A DNA stretch of 64,000 nucleotides from Sabellastarte sp. h YS-2021 (Eukaryota > Annelida > Polychaeta > Sabellida > Sabellidae), in the NCBI GenBank assembly GCA_964017235.1, contig OZ024938.1, forward strand, positions 7,679,454-7,743,453. The letters run 5' to 3'. Each line of letters begins with the position of its first letter. Positions within the stretch are counted from its first letter, which is position 1. The position numbers and the translations under genes were made by a program. This document shows positions 36,295-51,200 of this stretch, piece by piece. A model generated the notes under the pieces. The model was not told where the DNA came from, did not search any database, and saw only the letters and a program-made list of their open reading frames with translations.

Positions 36295-39200
36295 GTAAGA
36301 TATTGCTGAGGGCAATATCAGGATTTGTGGCCCTGGGGTAGATCTGTAGCTATAGCTTAAGAGCCCTGGAGCAAGAGGCATATTATAGACTGGCATATGG
36401 GCAATAAATCATTACACCGCTCTCACACTCTCTCAAACATGTCACATAATTTGAAAATTACCCTAGTATCATATCGTTTTTAAGAATTTTCTAGAGTAAA
36501 GACTAAGAAAAAGTCTTATACAATCAGCTGCCTGTATTTGTGAGTGATAAAATTTTAAAATAAACTTCACAAGTATATACTTTCACTGCACTTGTTTATG
36601 ATAAATCAACTCCAAAGATATCCTCAGCCAATTGGACCAGCAGACAGGAAAGACTTTTTAGCTTGGAATTTTTAATCACTTCTACAACAAAAAGGAGCAA
36701 AAGCTCATTATTGTATGTCTAAACCTGTCAATAGATAAAATAATGTACTTCCGAAAATTCCAACCCCTTTCATATTTGGCATCAATTGCAATATTATAAA
36801 AATACTACCATGAATGTAGTTTTGCTTAAAGTATTTTAACTACTTACAACCAAAGTTCAAGTTGGGATTTTTACGGCCCGGGTCATATTAGGACAGGTCC
36901 TCAGCATTGCCACTTGTGGGAGGTCGAACCCACACAGGGGCTGACAGTCTATGATTAGATGCCAGACTTGCTAACTCACTAGGCCACTAAGGACCTCCAA
37001 CTACTTACGAGCATTAAATATGTAGAACATATCTTATTTCATTTTCAGAATAGTGGTCTGTAACAGGAGGTATATGATATTTTGTAATCAGAATTGCGTT
37101 TTTGGTTGATTAGTGATTATATATGTTTGAATATGCTTCATACTTATTGAAAAATCTGCACATGTTTGCTCATGTGTAAAGCTAATGGTCAACAGTAAAT
37201 ATAGTCAGGAAACAAAGGAAAATTCTTTGCTAGACATTACTTCTAGGGATAATAGTCAAATCAATAACATGGTGAATAATAAATTCTGTTAGAAGACTTA
37301 AACATATTTATTTGATGTTTATTTATATTTATGTATGTCATGACCAGTAATTTGCATCAGTTTAATTGTCACAGGTAGTTAGAGGGACAAAGGAGACCAG
37401 TACATGCAGCTGGTCAAGGTTCTGTACTGTAAACTGGCAGCCAATGACAAGCAGCTACCAGCTTTCCCACTTGAGGTCAGGCTGGGATTCAAACTCTGAC
37501 CTCAGAGGTGGGAGGCGAGTGTGTTACCACTGTGCCACCAGCACACCCTATCCTGAGATGCAATCTAATTATCTGATTAAAATTTCATTATCTTAATTAT
37601 ATAAAACACAGGCCTTTCCCGTAAGCCTTGAACCAGCAACAATAAAAAGTAAAAATTAAATTGTAAATTCTAACAAATCAGGACTAGTGAAAAAAAACAG
37701 ATACCCTTGTAAACTCTATTTTAATTGGGGGTTTTTGCTGATTTTTGACCATTTGAAAAGCATTGTTAAATGTCAGATGGCTAACTTTATGTAATGAATA
37801 TTCAGATATATTGAAATGAACCCTTGTGCACACAAAACTAGTACAATGTACAATTGAGTGTTCTTTCTGTACATAATTACCTTACCAAGCTGCATGAAGT
37901 AGAGCTTGGGGCTTTACATCAGGTTCATCAGACAGGGTCCTATTGGGACAGGCCCTCAGCCTTGTCGCTTGTGGGAGTCAACCCCACACAGAGGTGATGG
38001 CGTGTGATCAGATGTCTAACTGTGCCGCTAGGCCTTTAAAGATCTCTGCCAAGCTTTATAAATAGAAAGATATTTTTCTTTGAAATATAAATTGAAAGTA
38101 TATTTTAAGATGATGTTGTTTTTTTAAAGGTGCAGATTATGTGGAAGTTGAAATTCAATCGCTGGTCAGTGATGATGATGTAAACGGTCAAGAAGGATAC
38201 ATTAAACTTAATCAAATAGCCCTAGCTTACAAGAGCTCAGATGTGGAGAGTCACCTTGGTAGGACTTTTATTTATTTGTTAATTTTAATCTGTGAAATCT
38301 TATTAGTTCACTCTGAGGCCTGTGAGCCTCTTTAATAATGTTTCACACTTTTTCAAGAGTCACTGTGACTTATTGTGAAATTACATTAGCCCGGAGGAGG
38401 TTGTAATACCTATTTTTGAGACGTACAAATTATCATTGTCACTTTTCATTCTTCTCTCTACAAGTCAGTCTAACACTTTGGAAATAGTTTCAATGCTCCC
38501 AAGATTTGGAATGACCTTCCCGACAATGTATGCAATGGACCATCTATTGCCTCCTTTTGGGAAAAGCTCAAAATCTTCCTGTTTGCAAAAGCCTATCCCC
38601 CCATAGCCAGGTCTACCTCTGTGTGTTCTGGGTACCACCTGGCTATGTTCAATGGACCTATGACTATTCAATTACATTTGGAGTTTTACTAAGATATAAA
38701 ACTGTTAAATATACACATATTAATCTAACATTAGTTAATATTTAATTACTAACATCAAAGCACAATGTAGTTCAAACTTCAATCGTTCATTGCCCTGTAG
38801 CAAAGTGTATTATTTTTAAAATTAAGAACCATATTGTACCCTTAAGCAAATTTAGCAGAGCTACTACTTTTAGTACGTGTCTAAACGTGTTACTCTTAAA
38901 GCAGTCCTTTGTTACTATTCCAGTAATATATACAATAACAAAATTAGCAGAGCTACTACCCACAGTACGTCTATATCCGTGTTTCTCTATCAGTAGTCTT
39001 GTGCTACTATGCTACTATGTACAAGAGGGACATAGAATTGTTATAAATTTAAATTCGTGAGTACCTACTGCCCTGGATTGAATAAGAGAATCTAATACTT
39101 TACCAGGGTCAATGAAAAGTCAAAGTGCATGACCTAACCAAGGTGAGGAGAATAAAATGAAGATATAAGGTCACTCCTTAGGAGCATAGGCACATAGTGA

Positions 39201-42200
39201 AATTATCAATTTCGTTATTACTTGGGAGGGGGGGGGGGGGGAAGCTCTCATGTGCCCAGCACCATGAACTCCGCAACATTGATTCTTAGCCTGCATATGG
39301 TTTATATAATTAATTTTAAAAATATAAACTAACTATAAAATAACCCTGTTGACGTATATTTGATTTGTTTATATGGACACAAGACTGTCAGAAAACTTCA
39401 CGAATGATATGTAACGTTGTACAATATAATGAGTACTTTTATATAGTACTTAATCTCCATCAAGTCTACTTGGTACTAGAGCCATTAGGGAGAGTTAAAA
39501 ATCAGAATTCAGAGACATAGTAGCAGCATTAAAAATATTATGAATGAGATTACTATATTAGACTTTTGTTACACATATTCGTTTTTTGGCTACCTACTTG
39601 TTTTTTTTCGGGGGGGGGGGGGGGGGGGGTACAGACACCAGCAGAAGATATTCCTTTCCCTCGACTAAATGTGCAGGACTTGTCATTGCAGACAAATAAG
39701 GAGGTTCAACTTTAAGACTGGTTCGTAGAGGACTTAAATTTTGTAAAGATGACTTAAATATGGGCGCTATAAACTTTTCTCCATTTCAAAATTTGAAATG
39801 GCTGTAAATAAAGTATAATTATACAGAACACCTCACTAAAGCAGTCTTTGGAAGTTTATATGTGGTAACAAGGTTTTCCATTTAAAAACAGCACTTTTCC
39901 TTAGATAAAATGCATTAAATGAAGAATATATGTCACCAATAGTATAGTTTGAATAGAAAGGAAAGGTCACATGACACAGAAAACAACTGTGGTTATTTGA
40001 TAATCTTGGACTTAGCTAAGTCACCCTTTGTGAATACAGTTTTAAGACAAAACTGAGACAAAAGTCTTAACTTTAAGACTAGATTTAAGCCTAAGACCTG
40101 GCTTAGTCTAAGACCTTTCGTGAATACGGGCCCAGGTCATCCTTGGGTAGGACAGAGGAAGGGGTAGACCCTAAATTCTGTGAAAATATCACTTCAATCT
40201 GGTGCATTGCTTTTGAGTTAAGAGTACGGACAAAAAAACAAACAATAACCTGGCTCCTCCCATAAAGGAGGGCAATTGTAAACCTGTTTGTTTCTAATAG
40301 GGGACAGGATTTGATGACTGTTTTAACCTAATGTAAGATTCAACCAAATGTTTCCTATTTCCAGGTGTGCAAGTCATATTTCTGGACAATCATGCATGTA
40401 GAGTCCTAAATGAAACATTTATAACAACTACAAATCAGACTCTATGTCAGAACATGATTGACAGCATCGTGGATTCCTTGCCAGAAGATTTTATTTTGCT
40501 GCTGTCAACCATTGAGAGGTCAAAACTCTCAAAAACCTGTGTGGTGTTATTAATGGAAACATTGCTTAATAAAACAAAGCTTAACCATGGTTGCTCTGGA
40601 TTACAAGATTCCAGGTAATCAAATATCAATTTCACAAAACTACTTGTCAGAGATTTATAGTAATATATTAATAAATATTATTTTAATGCTTTTTTTGCAG
40701 ATTGCATAATTACATAATTTATCAATATATTTATACAGCGCCACGGTAGTGCAGTGGCAAGACACTTGCCTCCCACCCCCTGAGGTTTAAACCCCAGACC
40801 CTATGTGGGAAAGTTGTTAGTTGCTTACCTATGGTCGGCAGTTTACAGTACAGAACCCTCACCAAGTGTATGTACTGGTTTCCTCTGCCCATAAAACTAC
40901 CTGTCATTATATGACATGTACACTGTTGAAAGCAACATTAAAAGCCAAATAAATGCACACTCCTATGTAATAATCGATTTAAGGAACCTTGTCTTTTTTA
41001 CAATAAGTACCTCTAAAGAGCATTATGGCTTTGTAAAAGCTTGTTCTATCAACAACTTGTTTTGTATCACCCGACTTATTTATCAAATTTGGACTTATTT
41101 TGTGTCACTGACTTGTTTAGTGGTATAAGTACTTGTCGCAATATAAACAACAACAAACCAATCTTGTATAAACACTTACTCAGCTTTGCGAGAAATCTTG
41201 TTGGTACATGCTATGAATTTAAGAATGTGAAAAGCAAAGCTACCTCGTACACCATGCGGTTTCATAACATTACAATACAAAATATGTGCCTAACAGGTAG
41301 CACACTTATCTAGGAACTCAGAGGACGTGGGTTCAAACCAAGGTACAGGCAGATACATAGTGGCTCAGATGACCACTTAAAATGGCGGTCCTCTGTCATT
41401 GGGTTCTATCCCTGGTGGCAGGCTAAAGAACCTCAAGGACATTGATAAATGGTCATCCTTGAGCCTCTATCTTCCAGTTAGTGGAATGGCAGTTACTTGT
41501 GAGTTGGGACTGTACCTGTACAGTCACATGGGTTTAATAGTGCTTTGAGTCCTGTAGTATATGGAGACATTGCTCTGAGTATAAATACACAATACAATAC
41601 AAAAAAAATAAATCGATGATACAAACAAGTTGTCTGTAGAACAGTTTATTTTGTATTGTCAACCTGTTTCGTATCACCCCAAATCTGGTCCAAATGTTGT
41701 GCACCATTTTGTAACATAATAAGTCAACTGCTGACTTGAAATAAGTCTGACAAGTACCTGAAAATACAGAAGTTGGTGATAGAAAATAACTTGAAATTTG
41801 ATAAAAAAATAAGTTGACTGATACAAAGCAATTTGTTGATACAAAACAAGTGTACAGAACACACAAGTGTGCTACGAATATTGTCGAAATATGTGAGCGT
41901 AGCCTAGTAGTAGGTTAGTACAGATTTGCACTTCCCAACAAGAGTGGCCCTACTTGAATATCCAAGAACAGACCGTGACTAGCTACAGGCCTCACAATGG
42001 GTTTATGTACACGCAAGGTACACATAAGCATCTATAACACTATCATGGAAACACATGTGCCCAAGGCATGCACTTGTGGCTAAAGTCTCTTATAAATAAC
42101 CCTCGAGACATGGATGCCTGTTTAGCCATACTTTAATTTGCCAATTTTAATTGTGGGGTCTCTGTGACCTAGACAATCTGTTATAAAATTGCACGTGTCA

Positions 42201-45200
42201 CCTTAAACCTCTCTTACATCCCATCGTACGTGCACATACGTCCTGGTTACAGAGAAAAATCGGCTGATTTGCAAGGGACCCTCAAGGTACACTTGCGATT
42301 TTATAACAGAATTTCAAGGTTGCACAGACTCCACAATGGAAATTGACATGCACATTTTCTCTGTGTGCATGCAGTATGGCTATAAACGCATCCATGTCTC
42401 AAGGGTAACTTACGAGAGACTTGGGCACGTGCATTCTCCTTGCAAATGTTGTAGGTTCTCCCCATTTACTTACATTGTTTGCATGTGCTGTAAGATACAC
42501 TCACGTGTACCTTGCATGTATATAAACCTACTGTGCAACCTGTAGCTAGTCGCAGACTGTTCTTTGATCTTCAAGTTGTGATACTCTTGTTGTTAGAATA
42601 CACCTTGTTTGCACGTACAAATCTCTACTACCCCATTACCAGGCTACGTTCATATTTTTCAACAATATTTGCAGCACACTTACGTGTGTATGTACAATGG
42701 GATGTAAGAGAAGCTTTAGTGTCCCTTGCAAGTTAGCCCTATTTTCCCCATAACCGGGATATGCGTGCGAGTACAATGGGATGTTAGAGAGGCCTCACCA
42801 ATGCTTCCCACCATAACTTTGTACAACAATAAAACAAACACCTTTGCCTGTTCACAGTGTAGTTAGGTGGATTTCTTTTTATGCATACATGAATTTGGAC
42901 AAGTGCATGTTATAAATGTGTATTACTAACTTAAATTCAAAACATTAAGCCTTACAGAATCATTTTTATTGGTGACAATATAATGTCTACTGGAAACCAA
43001 CTTGACCCTCGCTGACCCAACTTGGCACGCGCTGCATACAGAAATTGCCTAAGATATTTCATTCATTTCTGTCATCGCTTTCTGTTTTTTCCATTTTTGG
43101 CAAATATTCGAAAATTCAAAATGGCCGCCATTTTTGGGGAGAGGAAATTTTTTTTTCAAAATTGCCAATAATACATTGATTACATACCCTGTGGGTCGAA
43201 AATTTCGACGAAAAAAAAACAAAAAAAAAAAACAAAAAAAATCTGCTTCAACTTCCTTTTAGTGATGACAATGAAATGTAAATAAAAAAGTCCAAGTTCC
43301 GGTTTTTGCAAAGTTAAGGTTGCTTCCATGATAGGATGCCAAGCAGGTTGATCTGTTGGACCACAAAACTTAAAGTATTGCAAAATGTAAAGTGTGTGTG
43401 CAAAGTGTAAAATGGGGAATAAAACTCATCCATATTACCATAAAAGTGCACCTCCACATAAATTGAGCTATGCTAGAAGAATAAAAAGTCATTTTCACAA
43501 AACAAATCATAACTTTAAACTGCAGTTGAAAAAATACTATTATATAGCTGTATTGCCGTAGGCTTTTACTTGTAATAACACCCCCTTTTTGCGATTTACG
43601 ATAATTAATGAATTTTTTTATTCAGTCATAATTATGATTCTTTGTAATCAGTGTGTTTAAACGTAGGCTGGTGAAGTGTTGAGAGAACCATTATTTCATG
43701 AGAAGCCTCTCCCAGTGTAATTTTGTTATATTTTTTCATATTTTTAGCTCAATGTGTGCAAAACTGAATGTCCTTCAACAGTTAAATAATCGTAGTTGAA
43801 TAATCAAAGTGCCTGTACTTTAAAGGCTAGTTTGAGTTCAGTTATATAGCAGCATACTCTTACTTTATTTATTTTATTTTATTTGGGGTTTTACGTCGCT
43901 TTCAACACTGTACAGGTCATATCACAACGGGTAGTTGGAGGGGCAGAGGAAACCAGTACATACAGTTCATTAGGGTTCTGTACTGTAAACTGCCAACCAA
44001 CGGCAAGCAACTACCAGCTTTCCCACTTGAGGCCGTGCCGGGAATCAAACCCCGGCCTCAGAGGTGGGAGGCGAGAGTGTTACCACTCTGCCACCATGGC
44101 CCCTCTTACTCTTACATTTTGTGAACTCCAACAGTTGATGACATTTTTAACTTTAGAGTTTAACTCCTCATTTTACACTTTGCAATTAATTTTACATTTT
44201 GTAACACTTTACATATTGCAAAAGGCCACTGTGCATGTAGTAGTAACATGCTTTCCTCCCACCTCTGAAGATCAGAGTTCGAATCCTGGCCCGAAATCAA
44301 GTATGAAACCTAGTAGTTGCTTACCATCGATTGGCAGATTTACAGTATAGAACCTTGACCATAAAACTTCCTGTCGTAATATGGCCCATACCATGTGTTG
44401 AAAACGATGTTAAAACCTAAATAAATAAATAAATTCACAACTCTACATTCCCCTTTGCAGCACTTTATGTTTTGCAGCTTTACGTTTTGTAACCCCACTT
44501 TACATTTTGTACAACTTACGTTTTGTGGTCCAACAGCTGTTCAGCAAAACAATGGTAAACGTATATTTCATTACGACTTCTTGTTTTCACATGTTTTTGC
44601 TTGTGTTCCAGTAAGGCTGTATCGATCATTGCTACAACAGAGAATGGGACCCTTTGTAAAGTTAAAGAAACACAATCTTATTTAAGATACAACATCACAA
44701 TTCCAGGTATAGTATTTATTTCTTTATACCCCATTTACAGTACAGGTGGTGGTATCCCCGTGGTAGTCCACATTTCGTAAAACTCCCCCGTCCTTTAACC
44801 ATCATCCGAGGTTCATAATGCCACCTTGTGACAAAATGGCGAAACATCCATTACCTTACACGGCCTATGGAAGTTTTAAAATGTTTAAAATTTCCGCCTC
44901 TGAATTTGGTACATGTGCAGATGAATCCAAGCATGTGCATTTTGTATTGTGTATTTATACTCAGCGCAATATCTCCATATACTACAGGACTCAAAGCGCT
45001 ATTTAACCAATCCCACTGTACAGGTACAGTCCCAACTCACACATAACTGACATTCCCCTAACTGGAAGATAGAGGCTCAAGGATGACCATTTATCAACGT
45101 CCTTGAGGTTCTTTAACCTGCCACTGGGGATAGGACCCAATGACAGAGGACTGCCATTTTAAGTGGTCATCCGAGCCACTATGTATCTGCCTGTACCTGG

Positions 45201-48200
45201 GTTTGAACCCACGTCCTCTGAGTTCCTAGACAAGTGTGTTACCCGCTAGGCCACAGTGGCAGATGAATTTCATGCTATGGTTACTGAAGGCATAGTCCAC
45301 AGTGTATATGAGCTTGTGATTCGGTTATATTTCGGTGATATGGCGACATAAGGCGAGTGGACGTGAATGGACATTTCCCCACTGTGTAACAAGGTCACAT
45401 ATACAAACCTTTGACGGTAGTTGAAGGACAGGGGCATTTTACCAAATACCAACTACTGCAGGGATCCCACCTGTAGTGTCAATGCTACACCATATCTCAG
45501 AAGATATTAGGTGTCCTTTCACTGCCTCGGGAGACCTGTAACCACGGGACATACCACCTGCAGTGTGAATGCGGTATTATTTATCCTCCACAAGGATATT
45601 ATGGTTTTGGGTGCAATTTATCTGTCTGTCTCTCTGATTGTATCTCATTTTGTATCTGTGTTCACGATTACCCTAAAACACACCCTTCTGAAATATGGGT
45701 ACAGCATGATCAATTGAATAACTGAGTAAATTTTGGGAAAGCTCTAGGTTATGTTCTGAATGCACAAAAAATCCCCAGTTTTTTTAGAGGTTCCATTTTC
45801 AATGTATTTTCAATAACTTTCTGGTTGATATTACTCCAAAACCAATGAGCCAATTATGATGAGTTTTTTTTGTTGGTAGGACCTGTCTTCAGTAAGAAAC
45901 TGTTAAATTTCTGTGAAGATTTGCATCAAATTCTCAACACAAAAAAAAAATCCCAAATCATACCAAGGTGGAGATTCAATCCATAGGTTTTGAGTTATGT
46001 GTGTAACAAACATACAAACTAGACTACTGCTTCAGTGGTTATCTCCTGCCTTAGGATTAGTAATAATGGACGGATAAGGAAGATATAAGGCCTTTGTAGT
46101 AAGATAACTCCACTTAACATTGAAGACGAGGTTAGCCTCGCTGAAGGCTCAAGTTTCCTTGTAGATAGGGATAATTTTAGTTCAAATAATGGAGCTTCAG
46201 TTTATATAATGTACTCATACATGTACTGACTTTTAGAGCAGCATACTGCTAAGAGAAAGACTCTGTCTGATAAGCTTCTATCTCATAACATGTATGAGTG
46301 CTTTGTGAATACCAAATATCTGTGTGCATGTTTGAAAAAAGATATCATGCAAATATGAGCCTTAAGCAAGGCTAAGAAGAGGTCAAAGGTCAAAGTCATT
46401 AATTGGAAAAGAGTCTCAGGCCATAACTTCCTATAAGTTGTTTTCACATTTGAACCCTATGGAGCAATCACATGGGAGATGTAATTATACATAAGGCCTT
46501 TTTAATAAAATTACCCCATGTGATATGATGATCATTTTGTTTTTGAAACTCGATCAAATTTATTACATGCTAGATTTCCCAGCCATATATCTTTTGTGCA
46601 AATTTGATGAAGATAGCTGACAATAATTCAAGATCTAGACTATCTTTATTATTTTCAAACAATCGGCTATGTGGACCATTTTGACGTGTTTTATAGCCAT
46701 AAACCTTTCCTGCAAATTTGGTGGAGATATCTTTATAAATGAATGAGATATTTAGGTTGATGTAAAAACGTGACAAACAGACGCACGCACTAACGGATGC
46801 ATGTACAGAAGGCATTTTATAATCTCCCAACCACAGCCTTCGGCGGCTGGACGGAGATAATAATATGGATGTAATTCTAATAGGGATTTACTGTTGCAGA
46901 TGTTCAAGATATGAAGTCAAACAGTACCTTGTTTGTCTTTCTTTGTATTTTTTATATTATTTTGGCGCTGTCTCATACAAGCAGTATAATACCATAGGTT
47001 GTAAAACCCCCTTGTATGAAACATTGTGTTTAAATAAATACTTTGGCATCAGTGTTTTAGAGACTACTAAAGAATCAGGATAATAGGTTTATTGTATCAT
47101 TTCTATGTTCTGTCTTTAATGCACTGTTCACACAGTTCTAACGACCTTGTCTTTGTAAATGGATCTCGTATGTGGGTCATAGTGCAAAATTATAAATTAG
47201 TTTCTTACGTATAGCCACTCCACTTTATAGCTTCACCTTTATGACATTGCATTTTAGTTTAGCATGTCACAGCTCGTGGTAGGTGTTCTTTAACTACATG
47301 CTGGAAATGTTGTCCCTGTTGTGTTAATCGCATTCTACCCTAATAGGAATTCGGACTTATGTACACTTATGAATCTGAACAGATACTACCAAAAGATTAA
47401 ATGCATCAAGCCGAAAACAAGCCCAGGTAATTTCAAAATTTTCTATTTGCACATAGCTTAGGAGGGCAACCTGGAACTGTGTGAACTACATTTAAACAGC
47501 TTGCATGTTTAAGAATTGCATTCTTTTGTCTAAGCTGGCACAATCTGGTGTCTAAACTGGCACACATCCAAATATAAATTCTAAATCCTTTTTAACATTA
47601 TTAAGCATGCATTACATGATTTTCTTCTTGATATTGGCCTTTTATCTTTCGTTGTTTGGGGACATTGATGATGTTAAAAGTGTCATATTGTTTGTATATA
47701 TGACTGGGCCGTTGGATTGTATCTCACAAACCGTAGATGGCAGAAGTTAATACTTTGCAAGGATATTGATTGGGGTACCTGTGCAGTGTCATTGTGTGAT
47801 CTTGATTTAACCTTTGAGCTTGGTATAATGTCCTTGACCTTTAAAATCTTCTCTAGGCCATATTACAGAATCTGTAATGTGCCGCAGGTTCATACTGGAT
47901 GTTGCTATGGGAGGTTACCTCTGTGGCATCACGATATTACCTCGGTGGACCTTTAATCTTGCTTGTTGACCTTGGTATAAACAGTCTTCTCTAGGACGTT
48001 CATACTGGGTAAGAATATTACCTTGGTTTAAGCCATATTGTCCACAACAGATCTTGGAAACCATAACGTGGAGGAAATTCAAACTTTGGAGTGATACTTA
48101 TTTTTGAGTGTAAATGTTCACCTTTATGTGTGACCTTTGATTTTGTCATAATGGTAATGGATGAAGCAGTTTAAAACTAGCTTTTTGGTTTCAGACATGC

Positions 48201-51200
48201 TATTTCTTGTATTACCCTATCAATGCTAGCTGTGGGGTTCTCGCGCCTCTGTTGACATTTTCTTTATGTTGACACTAGATCCAGGAGAATGCAGTTCCCT
48301 TAATGACAGCTGGACTGCTTGGTCTACGTGTACATGGTACAACTATGGGGACAAACAAGTCCGATACAGGTTGAATGGTACAGGTAAGTTACAACCCCCT
48401 TTCCGTACACATACACAAGCATCTCAAGGAAAAACATTGCACAATGCACAACATGCAAGGATGAACTAAAGTAAGGAATCTCCAGGAAGCATCTGTCAGG
48501 TGTTGTCTTGTGTTGTATCCCTTGTAGCAGTGCATACAGTACGTTGTAAGAAACACCACATAGAAGGTTCTTGGAGGTTCATCCCTGTGGTCCATCCTTC
48601 CACAAATTAAATAAAGCTATTTGGTTATAGATTCACTTTTGGTGCCTCTACAATCTGGAATGAATTGTCTGATGGTATTTCATTTAGCTTCCTCTGTTGC
48701 CTCCTACCGACAGAAACTTAAATCACATTTCTTCTCCAAGGCTTTTCATAGTTTCTCATTCAGCCTATGTTTATGTGATACCAACCATTGCTAGGCCCAT
48801 GGACTGATGACATTTACATTACTGCTTATTATTGTTGCCCCTTAGATATTGCTTAAATGCAAAATATAAAACTCTAGAATAAAATAGAAGGCTATATATT
48901 ATAGGAATAAAAGACATATCGACTGAATATTAAAGCCATGAAGCCACGAAGCCCGAAGGGCTGAGCGCTTTAATGCAGCAGATCGATAGTTTAAAACCAT
49001 CACAAAGCACGAGAATTTGTCTTTTATTCCTATTCTAAAATGGTTACATTGATATGATGGTCAAAATAAAGGGATAAATCTTATGCAAAAATCAAAACAA
49101 ATCCAATGCCAAGTTGGCTGTTCCATCAATGAAACATACGTGGTGATATATTGGGTAAAAATTAAGTATTTCTTGTTACTCTAATATCATACAATTAGTC
49201 GAAAAATATTGAGAGATTGTCATTGTAGAACTGATGTTTTTAATTTGTTGTGAGCTCTAAAATAATATGTAATTTGTTAAAATCAAGCAAAAAATGACAG
49301 TCTTATGAATATTTAAGCACTTATTTTACCGCGAGTCATTTGTTTACATTTGTACGCGAAGGGATGATCTACGCGGAATTCAACAGCATTGTTTTATTTA
49401 CCGTTCTATATTCGCGATTCCAGCATTGTGCAAAAGACGTGTCCACGTTCACTGCACAGCCTACCATTTTAGAATGCAAAATATAAAACTCTAGAATAAA
49501 ATAGAATACAGAAGGCTATTATATATATTGTCATATATTGTCATTAAATGAATGATTATGTAAAATCTGTTAAGGTCAAGTCACATTCAATGAAGATACA
49601 ATAAGCTCGATATGATAAAACACAACAAGAGTACTTAGACAGTGCATGCCTCTACCAAGGCATGTGTGGCTAAGTAATGAGTAAATGGGAAAATCTAGAT
49701 CTTTGATATATTTTTGTATCCAGGCAGTGATCCAGATCACTCTAAAACTTTAAAATGATCCAATTTGCACCAAGACCCATCTACTCAGTTTTATTCATGA
49801 AGATCGGATCAGTTGTATTTGTGTAATCCTGCTAACTAATCAACATATGGACAAACAGACAAAAAAACAGTCCTGACTGTAAAACCTCATTGGCTGAGAT
49901 AATAATATAGCTGGGGAACTGCTGTGACGTAACAGATCTAAACACACTGAGTATGACACGGTACAAGCTATAAGTTAGTACAGTTCTATTTTCATATATT
50001 TTAATGAATGAATGAAGCATTTACAAAGTGTAATAGCATTAATATAGAAATCCACCAAGGCAATGATAACCAAGAAGGAATAATCTAATTTCCAGAAAAG
50101 ACCCACATATCTATGTTATCATATGGGAGAGAAGACTTTGATGGAGAGTAGGATAATGTAAATAGGTAAGTCTTCAACTGCTGTCTAAATTCAGTGACAG
50201 TGTCCAGGGTTCTGATGGCTTGAAGGAGCATGTTCCATTTAGTAGGACCAGCTACTGCAAAACTGAGCATACCCATGCATTTATTGGATCTAGTCAGGGA
50301 AACTGAAAGGCTGTTGCCCAGTGTGAGGTCACCACGCTTAATTATAGATGGATTATTCTTCTGTCCAGCAAATCCGGGACCTTTCCTTCGTAAGTGAAAA
50401 CAAACCATTTCTGTGACAAAGAAACCAGGAAATTGCGAAAATTAATTTATGCAAATACTGTATATATTAACACATATATATTGTAAGAATTATTATTGTA
50501 AATAGAGGAATAAATTACTTTGTTCTGTTTTACCTTACCGATTTGACCTACTTCAAAGTAGGACATTTATGATGTCACTTTCTGGCTCTGTCTTTACTTT
50601 TTGCTGGTTGCTCGAGCAACCAATACCACCACTGACAACCCTTCTACAACACCAATTCCTGTTGCCTCAAGTCTGCCTTTTTCTTTCCCCACCTATTCAA
50701 CCATATATTTTGCTTCTGGCATTCACCCATGTCTCAATGGGGTCAATTATGCCTTTTTGGCTATACAAGGACATATTCGTAGGGTAACACATTCATATAA
50801 ACATGTCAGCCCATGGGTGTCCATCTTGTTGATCCTCTCAGGGGATGTCAGTATAAATCCTGGCCCAAATACTAGCCTTCTAACTGGGAGTCTAATAAAC
50901 ATTAGATCCATTAGAAACAAGTCTGTTGCTCTTGCAGAATTTATCAATAGCAATAAGTCTGATATTATTGCGGTCACTGAAACCTGGCTTCGACCAGACG
51001 ACACAGACAGCTTTATAGCAAGTGTCACTCCTCCGGGCTATAAATGTACTCATGTTCCACGCCAGCAGGGGAGAGGTGGTGGTGTCGGGTTTTTCATCCG
51101 TGATGATATTGATTTTAAGGTTCTGCCTCAACCGTGTTTCAATACCTTCGAGTCCATATCTGTTCACCTATCCACAGGCAATGCTCAGGATATTGTTTTC

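Noticed and set aside
43883-44350. 155-codon open frame
   Set aside because: It crosses two oppositely oriented SINE-A copies and has no domain.
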